DNA of 64,000 bases from JARRNE01 sp963824085 (GTDB lineage Bacteria; Pseudomonadota; Gammaproteobacteria; Chromatiales; Chromatiaceae). Positions 43,160 through 51,645 of the stretch are shown in pieces (position 1 is the first letter of the stretch; every line of letters starts with the position of its first letter). The DNA lies in assembly GCA_963824085.1 (NCBI GenBank), contig CAWGNT010000022.1:111525-175524 (forward strand), read 5' to 3'. The position numbers were made by a program, and so were the translations under genes. Under the pieces are notes generated by a model, which saw nothing but the letters and a program-made list of their open reading frames with translations, made no database searches and was not told where the DNA came from.

Positions 43160-44896
43160 TCACTGCCTGCTGTCCTCGAATCGCTGTTTCGCCGCTTGCC
43201 GTCCCTCGCGATGCCGTTCCAGAAGCCTATATCCAACGTAGTATTTGAAGATGTTCGGCATTATGTAGCAGTTGCACACGCCTTTTTGATCAATGGCTTA
43301 CCCGTGCTGCTGCCGTCTAAGCTGCTCCCAGCAGCCGCAGACTTTTCAAGAAGTTGCCACACTTGCCCGACCTGGCTCGGGTGGATCATGTGCAGTTGCT
43401 ACATAATGCCGAAGATGTTGGAGACATAGGTCACCGGCTCGGCACCCACCTTCTCAGCGACCAGCAACTCGACGTTACCGAACCAGACGTTCGGATCGAG
43501 TCCCCGTTTCTGCGTTTCGCTCCGCAAGCGAACAATCCGGCTCGGTCCCATGTTGTAGGCAGCAAAGGCGAACAGGGTCTTGTTGAGGGTCATCTGCAGC
43601 GTCCTCGGCGAAATAGGTGTCGATGAGGCGGCGAATGTATTTCGCGCCGGCGTGGATGTTCGCCGCTAGCTCGCGGACATCGCCGACATCCAGCTCTTTG
43701 CCGGTGGAGGGCAGCACCTGCATGATGCCGACAGCGCCGGCAGGGCTGCGTGTCGGCTGGTCCAGGCGGGATTCCTGGTAGCCCTGGGCCATCAGAAGCA
43801 GAGGGTCCAGATCGTACTGAGCGCCGTATTCTCGAAACAGCGCCGCGAGCCGGTCAAACTTCGCCACATCCTCGGGCGCCGTCGCCCGCTTCACGAACGC
43901 GGTGCTCCCGAGATACCGCTTGATCACGGTATTGCCGAAGGTAGTCCCTGCCCTGTGGTTCTCGATGAAGGCGTTGATCGCCTTCTCGAGGAGGGGGCTT
44001 CCCTTGCGCATCATCCAAGCAAATTGCCCGCCCGAGTTGATAACGATTTCCGGGTGCAGCCTGATCTCGGGAAGGATCTGCGCCCACAGCTCGACCTTGT
44101 AGTCGTCGACGACGATGGCCTCCAGGAGTCCGGCATTGACCATCTCCATCAGGTCCTCGTCCTGAAGCGCTTCCGGCGCGGGCACGAGACTGACCGGCTC
44201 TTTGCCTTCCGCCCGAAAGCGCTCGTTGAGCCGCTGCAAGTGCTCCCAGTAGCTTGATGATCGGCGTGCCATAACCTCCTTTCCAGCCAGGTCCGCCAAG
44301 GCGGCGAGCGCTGGCGAAGAGGTCCGGTGACGATGATCTCGTTGACCTCTTTGCTCGTCGGCTCCGAGAAATCGATCTGCGCCTCCCGAGCTGGAGTGAT
44401 GGTCAGGTTGGCTGCGGCGATGTCCCCGCGTCCCTCGAGCAACGCCGGCACCAGGTCATCGCGGTGAGTCGGCACTACGGCGACGCTGGTCTTGAGGTGC
44501 TTCGCCTGCGGCGGGAATCGCTTGTTGATGAAGCTCTCGAAGGCACGCTGGAACTCGGCGACGATCCCGCGCGGTGTGCCCTGCTCGAGGAAGTACATGG
44601 TCCGCGACGGGACGATCAGCACCCGGATCAGCCGCCGTTCCAGCATTCCGTCCAGGTCTCCCACCCACGGAGTGCGCACCAGATCGAGGAGAGGCTCCTC
44701 GGCAGGCGTATCCGCCGACTCATCGATACCTTCGGCCTTGGCTGCAGCTTCGGGCATTCGCCTCAGAATGGACCTTCTGCGAAGGCGACTCTTGCGTTCC
44801 GGCCGTCTATTCGTCGCGCTGGAAATACACCACTGTTCCGGCGAGGAGCGCGATCAGAAGGACCGATCCCAAGAGCCAGCGCGCTTTCTCTTGCAT
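43160..44896 (-). pseudogene. MltF-like lytic transglycosylase with solute-binding domain, multiply disrupted
   Basis: ATG 44896 has a strong AGAGGAGGTG ribosome site and a transmembrane start (MQEKARWLLGSVLLIALLAG). Lesions: TAG at 44807-44809 (codon 30); a one-base frameshift near 44320, where EVNEIIVTGP should continue SSPALAALADLAG; a second frameshift near 43597 between YFAEDA and MTLNKTLFAF; and a 156-bp MITE at 43256-43411. Removing the MITE and one 8-bp duplicate restores YVSNIF to KYYVGYRLLERHREG and the natural stop at 43160. Domains are an SBP-3-type binding domain and a C-terminal SLT domain with catalytic Glu in GYQESRLDQ. Intact enzymes cleave peptidoglycan. Adjacent to the broken ion channel gene upstream, 73 bp apart. 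Confidence 0.92.
43256..43411. mobile_element. 156-bp MITE with 8-bp target duplication
   Basis: The ends are inverted repeats starting CGGCATTATGTAGCA on both sides, identical at 21 of the first 23 positions. AAGATGTT occurs directly outside each end (43248-43255 and 43412-43419), a perfect 8-bp target-site duplication. No protein is encoded; a small hairpin CCCGA/TCGGG lies at 43366-43381. Excising the element and one duplicate restores the mltF reading frame exactly, which proves insertion. The cognate transposase family is not identified; 8-bp duplications occur for several IS families. Confidence 0.93.
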
Positions 44897-44969
44897 GCTT
44901 CACCTCCTCTAGGGGTGCGATGCACTCGATCCGGTAACTGTGTCAGCTGCCAGACCTCCTGCGCCGTAT

Positions 44970-46875
44970 TCAGCGGAAAAGGAAGGCTACGGCGGCAATC
45001 GTCCCGACATAGGCCAATGGATAGAAGGTGATCACATAGCGATCGACCTTCGCCACGAAGGCCTTCCGGCCCTTCATGTCCTGGCGCCGCAGATAGACCG
45101 ACAGGATGAGGACGACTGCGGTGACCAGGAAGGCACTGATCAAGAGCGTGTCGAGAAAGGTCAGATAGCCCAGACGCGGGAGGTCGCTGGAGATCGTGAA
45201 ATTGAAGGCGATGAAGAGCAGGAGATTGGCACCGGCGGCATCCACCCGCTTCGCGTAGTCTTTGAGAAAGAACAAGATCCAAGAGACAGCAATGATGATG
45301 GCGAGCGGCAGCAGGATGCGGAAGAAGTAGTACGCCAAGTGCCGCTTGGCGTGGAACTCGAAGGTAAACCGCGAGACCGGGCGCTTCAGGATATCCCCCT
45401 CGGAAAAGCTCGTGTCGTAATCCGTGACGATCCATTCCTCTTCGCCGAGCTTTTTGCCGACCTCGCTGTAGTCCTCGATATCACGCAGCAGATACATCCA
45501 CTGAGGCGTCAGCAGGTCGATCCGAAGAAAGAACCTCTGCGCATCGAAAGGGAAGTCCCGAAAGTCGAAGTCCGGGGCCTGGAGCGTTGTGGAAAACCGC
45601 TCGAGATAGGCCGTCTCGCCATCAGGCCGAATCACTACGACGCGATTCTGCACCCAGCGGTTGCCCTGCTGGTTGACCACCGTGTATTGCGGCCAGAGCT
45701 GCCCCCGCCGACTCATCTCGGCGCTGAATGCATCGCCCGTAAAGACCTTGAATCGGTCCTGCGCCGTCTCGGGATCGAAAGCAAGGGCAGGGTCGCGCCA
45801 GTGCATCACGAGTGTACCGACGACGCCGAAGTTCTCCGCCTTCTGATCCACACCGGTGATCTGCTGCAGCTTGAAGCCAATGCGCACGGGGATCGGCTCC
45901 CGGAGCAGCTCCCGACCCGTCGGACGTCCCTTCGCCCCGCAAGCACCTCGGGGGCGTTGAGGCCCATCAGAAGCCGGAAATTGCCGGCCGTTGCCTTGTC
46001 GGCAGGACCCTGGCTGGAGATTAGGAGCCGGTAGCCTTCGGCCTTCTGCGGTAGCCGATACTCGAGCGCCGCTTGGGAGTCGGTCGCTGCAAAGTTCGCG
46101 TAGGCCACTGGCTTATCGCTGTAGTCATAGAGGGTGAGGACCGGCTTGAGCTCGCCGGTCATCGCCTCCGCATAGGCATAGAAGGTTTGATGCGCGGGTA
46201 GATCTGCCAGGTGGTAGAACCGGAGTGCGTGATCTGATGTCAGCTCACCGGTGACAAGAACGATCCCCCGTTCCTGGAGGCCGATGTCTTTGTCGGCAAA
46301 GACGAACGCCGGACCGCTACTCTCCGGGCGACCAGAAAGAACGTCAGGTTCCTCGATGCCGACCGACAAGCCGAAAGGTGCCGACGGACGTGCGGACCAG
46401 GGAACTGCCAATGACCAGCCAATAGTCCCCATCCGCCGGGATCTCCACGCTAAAGGCGGCGGAGTAATGCCCTTCGTAGTCGTCGTTTCCCGCCAGCGCG
46501 TATCGGTGCAGGATTTCACGAGTGACTGCAATGGGGTCATGCTCGCGGGATAAGGTCTTGATCAACTTCCCCAGCGGCTCCCTTGCGAGCTCTTCGAGGT
46601 TGACGTTCGGGCTTGAGGAGAGCGACCAAGGGGTCAAGGTTGCCGGAGGTGGTCTTGGCGTGGACGTAAAGGATCTGTCCCTGCTTCAGGCCGGTGACGC
46701 GATAAGGTTGCAGGGCGCCCGTGGAGATACGGCCCTCGAGAACCTGGACACGGGCAATCGCCTCCCCGGTTTCCGACTGAGAAGCATCCAGCGTCTGTGT
46801 CTGTCCGGCTCGGGGAAGGACAACCGCTAGCAGCAGGAGCGAGAGCCAAAACCAGCGGCGGGTCGCCGCAGCCAT
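44970..46875 (-). pseudogene. DeCLIC-like pentameric ligand-gated ion channel, frameshifted
   Basis: The start at 46875 (GGGAG seven bases upstream) gives a signal peptide (RRWFWLSLLLLAVVLPRAGQ). Two beta-sandwich N-terminal domains follow, then the Cys-loop-type ligand domain, and the four-helix membrane domain: M1 YYFFRILLPLAIIIAVSWIL, M2 AAGANLLLFIAFNFTISSDL, M3 YLTFLDTLLISAFLVTAVVL, M4 YVITFYPLAYVGTIAAVAFL. Three frameshifts break it, near 46608 (LVALLKP to NVNLEELARE), 46370 (GTFRL to VGIEEPDVLSG) and 45935 (NAPEVL to GRELLREPIPVRIG). The double N-terminal extension is the DeCLIC architecture. Intact homologues are periplasmic-ligand-gated cation channels. The broken mltF-like gene follows. 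Confidence 0.85.
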
Positions 46876-47182
46876 GAGTCGGCTCCCAGCTAATCTTTCC
46901 TTTAATGCGATCCCCATCGACACCTTCTTGCGGGCGCGTTTGGCGCGTGGAGAGGATATTACCTCAACTTGCCGTGGCTTCCTTTACGCACCAACTGAGG
47001 AGGCACCGTTGAGAGAAAGCGCTCGAAAAGTCATGAACAAATCGGCGCGCTATAACGGCGCTGCGATTGGCGCCGTCGAGTGTAGGCTGCGTCAGAGCGC
47101 TGATGCTGCCTCGAGCCGCACGGGAGACTCTCCGAGCCAAAGGTGCACGACGGGTTGTCGTCTTAGTGGAGCCCGCGGCTTC
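46876..47182. other. 300-bp spacer
   Basis: Nothing is recognised between the broken channel gene and the malic enzyme; both read leftward, so this region holds the channel gene promoter and the malic enzyme 3-prime flank. Confidence 0.4.
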
Positions 47183-48961
47183 TCAAACCGGCTCGTAGGG
47201 CACGTAATGAGGGTGGTACATCCGCTCGCGGATGAAGTCCTCCAGATCGTCGGGGCGCTCGATGCCCGCCAGACCCTGTTCGAAGGCCACCTCGCATACC
47301 GCCATGCCGATGCGGGTGGAGATCTCCCGGATCAGGGTGAGGTCCGGATATACGCTCCCCACGCTCAGGCTGTCCTCCCCGACCTGATCCGCCAGGGTGC
47401 GCGCCGCGGCGTAAAACATGGCATCCGTCACGTGACGCGCACGACAGCTCACCGCTCCCAGGCCGACCCCAGGAAAAATATACATGTTGTTGCACTGGCC
47501 GGGAACGAACAGGCGCCCACCGCGGGCCACCGGCTGGAATGGGCTGCCGCTGGCGAAGATGGCCGCTCCCGCGGTCCACTCGTACGCCTGTGCAGCTGTG
47601 CACTCGGCGTTGGCGGTAGGGTTGGAGAGGGGAAAGATGATGGGCTGCGCGCAGTAGTGATGCATCGTGCGCAAGGCGTCCTCCGTGAACGCGCCGGGCT
47701 GCCCGCATACGCCGATCAAGATCGTCGGGCGGACATGGCGGACGACCTCCCCAAGCTTGGTGAGGGGTGGCTCGTCGCGAGCGAAAGGGCGCTTGTGCTC
47801 GGCCAGAGTCGCAAGGCGTTCCCGGGTGACCAGGCCCTTGCTGTCCACCATCCAGATGTGCTCGAGTGCCTGCTCCGGGCTCAGGAGTCCTTGCGCTGTC
47901 ATTCCGGTAATGATGGCGTCGGCGATGCCGCGGGCGGCAGCGCCGGCCCCAAGGATGACCACGCGTTGCTCGGAGAGCGTCTGACCGGTAATCCGCAGGG
48001 CGCTCAGAATGCCTGCCAAGGCGGCGGCACCCGTGCCTTGGATGTCATCGTTGAAGCAGAGGACATCGTTTCGGTAGCGCGCGAGCAGCGCGAAGGCGTG
48101 ATCGTGGGAGAAGTCCTCGAACTGGATCAGGGCACCTGGCCAACGGGCGTGCACCGCGCGGACGAAGGCACCCGCCGCCGCGTAGAAGGCCTCGCCCTTG
48201 AGGCGGGGGATGCGCTCGCCTAGGTACAAAGGGTCTCCACGCAGAGCGGTGTTGTCGGTTCCCAGGTCCAGCATGACCGGCAGGGTGCGGTCGGGTTGGA
48301 TGCCGCCGCCCACCACGTACAGGGAGAGCTTGCCGATGGGGATACCCATGCCGTTGGCTCCGAGGTCCCCGAGGCCGAGGATGCGGCTGCCGTCCGTGAC
48401 CACCACGATATCCACCTCGTTCTCAGGCCAATTCTGGACCATGTCCTGGAAGGAAGGCACCTCGGCGGCGCTGAAGTACATGCCCCGAGCGCGCCGGTAG
48501 ATGTGGCCGAATTGGCTGCACGCCTTGCCCACGACAGGGGTGTAAATGATGGGTGCGAGCTCGCGAATGTGGGTGAGAAGGACCCGGTAGTAGAGCGTCT
48601 CGTTGCGGTCGTGCAGGGCCTCCAGGTGATCGTAGCGCTGCAGGTCGCTGTCCTGCCGATGGAAGTTCCCCATGACCCGCGTCACTTGGTCGTCGATGCT
48701 CACGACCTGCGGGGGCACCAGGCCGCGGATGCCAAAGGCGTCCCGCTCGCTGTCGGGGAACCCGCTGCCTTTGTTGAGCATCGGGTCGCTCAGGAGCTCC
48801 TTGCCGCGCTTGGCAACGGGCAATACCGGGCCGTCCACGACATCATCGATCTGGCGGCGTGCTTGCGGTGGTCTCACGGCTTTGTCTCCCGGTCTGATGG
48901 CGAGCTGCTGGTGTGCCCGCCGACTCACATGGCGGGTACGTCCCTTTCCACCAATGACCAT
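47183..48961 (-). CDS. NAD-dependent malic enzyme
   Basis: 592 residues. The malic enzyme signature regions are intact: the catalytic Tyr in ELAPIIYTPVVGKACSQFGH, VTDGSRILGLGDLGANGMGI, the metal site FEDFSHDHAFALL with CFNDDIQGTGAAALAG, and the NAD-binding Rossmann loop VILGAGAAARGIADAI. The SNPTANAECTAAQAY and GQCNNMYIFPGVGLGA blocks are also typical of the SfcA/MaeA type. It oxidatively decarboxylates malate to pyruvate and CO2. The best ribosome site (AAAGGAGG) is 17 bases before ATG 48961, longer than usual, so the start is uncertain; the first 35 residues are poorly conserved. Confidence 0.93.
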   Translation of the reverse strand: MVIGGKGRTRHVSRRAHQQLAIRPGDKAVRPPQARRQIDDVVDGPVLPVAKRGKELLSDPMLNKGSGFPDSERDAFGIRGLVPPQVVSIDDQVTRVMGNFHRQDSDLQRYDHLEALHDRNETLYYRVLLTHIRELAPIIYTPVVGKACSQFGHIYRRARGMYFSAAEVPSFQDMVQNWPENEVDIVVVTDGSRILGLGDLGANGMGIPIGKLSLYVVGGGIQPDRTLPVMLDLGTDNTALRGDPLYLGERIPRLKGEAFYAAAGAFVRAVHARWPGALIQFEDFSHDHAFALLARYRNDVLCFNDDIQGTGAAALAGILSALRITGQTLSEQRVVILGAGAAARGIADAIITGMTAQGLLSPEQALEHIWMVDSKGLVTRERLATLAEHKRPFARDEPPLTKLGEVVRHVRPTILIGVCGQPGAFTEDALRTMHHYCAQPIIFPLSNPTANAECTAAQAYEWTAGAAIFASGSPFQPVARGGRLFVPGQCNNMYIFPGVGLGAVSCRARHVTDAMFYAAARTLADQVGEDSLSVGSVYPDLTLIREISTRIGMAVCEVAFEQGLAGIERPDDLEDFIRERMYHPHYVPYEPV

Positions 48962-49429
48962 AGGCCCGGTAGCCGGAACCTCCTTTGACCCGGATCACCT
49001 GACCTCAAGATGCCGGCTGGGACGGGCGCTGTACGCGGTGGGGAAAACAAGACCCTACGGCCGACCGCCACTGCCCATGCACCGCGAACCCCGGCTCGCG
49101 ATAAGGCATTCCGCGCGCTGAGTGACTCACTCAGACGTGTGAGACCTCCGTCAGGTATTGCGCATAGAGACTCGCCGCCTGCTTCGCATCGATTTGCCCC
49201 GTCTGCAGCAAAAGGTGTAGGCCTTCGAGTTTAGAGTCGCAGCCTCGCGCACTGGCGATCTTCGAATTCAGATTGTGCGCGGCTCTGAGCCGGGGTTCAG
49301 GCTTGCTGGACGCATTAATTTGTTCCGCCTACAGTGACGTCGTCCTTGTCAAAGGTCGGTGCGTGCGCCTCGCGCGTTGATGCGCAATAAGGGTGCGTAC
49401 CCGGAATCGGCGCGTGTCACCTTGCCGCT
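48962..49429. other. 470-bp spacer between malQ and malic enzyme
   Basis: No gene or clear element is seen. Moderately AT-rich sequence around 49250-49340 may contain the malic enzyme promoter. Confidence 0.4.
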
Positions 49430-51367
49430 TCAGGCGATTCTCCAACCGGCCCGTTCCTCCAGGCGGGCGATCAGGTCCGGTCGGGAGATGTCGGGTCGGG
49501 CTCGCAACGCCAGGGCCAGCGCGGCCTGGATGTTGAGGGCGCTGCCCTCCTGGCGCATTCGATCATAGCGACGGGCGAAGTCCGGGGGAACGCGGAGGGT
49601 CCAGTTGTTCCCGTTTACCGTCCCTGGCGTGTTGTAGGTCTCCTCCAGCCCGAGCAAATCGGCAAAGGACACCATAAGGTTCCGGGCATGACTCAGGAAT
49701 AAGTCTGCAACCTTCGCGTGGGCGAGCCGGCGGTGGTCGGCGGCCAACGCGCCAGGGTCGGCGAGTCCGAGTCGCTGGGCCAGGTATTCGGCCTGACTGC
49801 GCCCCGCCTCTTGTCCGGCCCAGGCCCGGGACAGGCGCCAGATGGACGGCGTGTCGTGATTACCCACCATGACCCAGTCCTCGGGCTGCGCGTTCTCGCT
49901 GCGGTAGACGTCGTAGGGGTTCTCCAGGTCCGCCTTCTGGGTGACGCGGAACCGTCCCAGGTCATGGCGCCGCCGCACCCGGTTGAGCGGCAGGGGCTCG
50001 GTCGAGAGCACCTCACACAGGATGTCCTCCCGTTGCAGGCCGTGGGCGCGCACCTGCTCCATGAGGGCGTCCATGAGCAGAGCGTAGCGGTCTTCCTGCG
50101 CGGGCGTGAGGTCGCGCACCCAGTCGTCGGCGTAGCGGAGCCGGTCCCGGTTGAGCTGGTCCCGGTGCACGATCGCGTATTGGGCGAGCGTCGGATGGTC
50201 CGGCAAGTCCGGCGCGGAGAACAACCGGGTGCCGTTTTGGACCGCGTGATAGGGATTCGGGTCGTCGGCCCGGTAGACCCAAGGGCAGACCAGCCCGTGG
50301 GGATGGTCCAGGCGCAGCCCGTCGAACTCGGAAAGCATCTTGCCCAGGCGCTCGGTGATGAAGGCGAGCACCGGGCCGGGGCGGCCGTCCCCAGCGACAT
50401 ACTGCGCCGGGTCGAGCACCTGGTAGCTCCAAGGTTGGCCGTCGACGTTGGTGCGGCTCGGGGGGGCGCCGAGGAGGTAGCCTTCGAGCAGCAGGGAGCG
50501 GCGGCTCCACGCGTCGCGCAGGGAGAATCCTACCTGTACGTCCCCATAGATTTTCAGCCCCAGTCCCTGCATACGCTCGCGGAAGTTCTGATGCTGCTGC
50601 AGCAACAGCCACTGGACAAAAGCGTAGCGCTCCAGGACTTGGGCGTATTTCGTCTCCAGCATTCGGCGACGGGCCGCACAAGCCGACTCTGCTACCGGCG
50701 GCGGGGCGCAGAGCGCTTGGTCGTAGGCGGCCTCGCCGCGGGTCGGCCATTGCCGCCAGGGCAGCCGGCCGTGCTCCAGGCACAATGCCTCGTACAGGGC
50801 ATCGTCGCGCAGCCAGACGTTGTCGTGCCAAAAGGGGGCGAGGAGTCTGCGCCGGCTCGCAGCGCGGCTCTGATCATCCCCTGCCGGGGCGGAGCCGCCC
50901 GCAGCGGCATCTAGTACGGGGGCGCCCGCTGCAAAGCGCCCGTGCATCTCTTCAACGGCGCGCGCGTACGCCTGCAGGGCGTATGCATAGGCGACCCGGC
51001 TGCCGTCGGCACGAGGGTTGCCAGCGAGGATGTCCTCCCACGTCCGTCGGCTCAGCAGACCGTCACGGACCATCCCCGCGAGGTCCAAGGAGAGGAGATT
51101 CCGGGAGAACAGGGTGCCGTCATACGGGGACGCATTGACGGGAGATGTTTGGCCCTGGGGGCCGAGCTGCAGGCCGGTGAATCCCAGAGCACGCGCAAAG
51201 CGGGCAAATGCCTCGCCGCCAGCGCCGTAAGGAGTGCCGCGTCCACTGTCCTCGCCCCCTACCGCCGGGAAGCTCGCATCGTGTGCGACAAGGAGGACGC
51301 GTTCCTTACCTAGCAGCGCCAGGGCTTCGGAGATGGCGGGATCGGCTCGCGTGTCGATAAGGGGCAT
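49430..51367 (-). CDS. malQ: 4-alpha-glucanotransferase
   Basis: 645 residues from ATG at 51367 (MPLIDTRADPAISEALALLG); an upstream in-frame ATG at 51424 overlaps the divergent promoter zone and is not needed. GH77 motifs are present: LQLGPQGQTSPVNASPYDG near the N-terminus, the nucleophile-region FDGLRLDHPHGL, the acid/base region DILCEVLSTEPLPL and the stabilising Asp in GNHDTPSIWRL. The enzyme disproportionates maltodextrins during glycogen or starch turnover. No glg or mal partner is next to it. Divergent from the M28 peptidase gene. Confidence 0.92.
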   Translation of the reverse strand: MPLIDTRADPAISEALALLGKERVLLVAHDASFPAVGGEDSGRGTPYGAGGEAFARFARALGFTGLQLGPQGQTSPVNASPYDGTLFSRNLLSLDLAGMVRDGLLSRRTWEDILAGNPRADGSRVAYAYALQAYARAVEEMHGRFAAGAPVLDAAAGGSAPAGDDQSRAASRRRLLAPFWHDNVWLRDDALYEALCLEHGRLPWRQWPTRGEAAYDQALCAPPPVAESACAARRRMLETKYAQVLERYAFVQWLLLQQHQNFRERMQGLGLKIYGDVQVGFSLRDAWSRRSLLLEGYLLGAPPSRTNVDGQPWSYQVLDPAQYVAGDGRPGPVLAFITERLGKMLSEFDGLRLDHPHGLVCPWVYRADDPNPYHAVQNGTRLFSAPDLPDHPTLAQYAIVHRDQLNRDRLRYADDWVRDLTPAQEDRYALLMDALMEQVRAHGLQREDILCEVLSTEPLPLNRVRRRHDLGRFRVTQKADLENPYDVYRSENAQPEDWVMVGNHDTPSIWRLSRAWAGQEAGRSQAEYLAQRLGLADPGALAADHRRLAHAKVADLFLSHARNLMVSFADLLGLEETYNTPGTVNGNNWTLRVPPDFARRYDRMRQEGSALNIQAALALALRARPDISRPDLIARLEERAGWRIA

Positions 51368-51645
51368 GTGTGACTCGTCACCCTGGATCGGGGCGGGCAG
51401 GCGGATACGGGCGGAGCGGGGCAATGGTCGATGGGGATTTGGCGGGCATGCTAGCCTCGCCTCGGATGATCGGCAAGGTAGCTGCCGTTACGCAGCAGGA
51501 GGGCATCTCCGAACGGGCCCCTGAGACAGCGGGAAACGACACCGAACCTTTGCGGTCAGATTGGCTGGACCGCAACATGGCGTCTGTCCAAGTCCCGCTG
51601 CGAGGAGTAATCACCAGTAAGGAAATGCGAGGAAGAGCTGAAGAC

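Noticed and set aside
18938..43411. Common origin of TTATGTAGAG repeats (18.9 kb) and MITE ends with TTATGTAGCA (43.2 kb)
   Set aside because: Only eight bases are shared and the surrounding structure differs; too short to claim a family.
43475..44757. Two separate overlapping genes (binding protein and transglycosylase)
   Set aside because: They are one MltF-like gene split by a one-base frameshift; homology runs continuously across the junction.
44970..46923. Four separate small genes in the ion channel locus
   Set aside because: Signal peptide, N-terminal domains, ligand domain and membrane helices are consecutive parts of one channel broken by three frameshifts.
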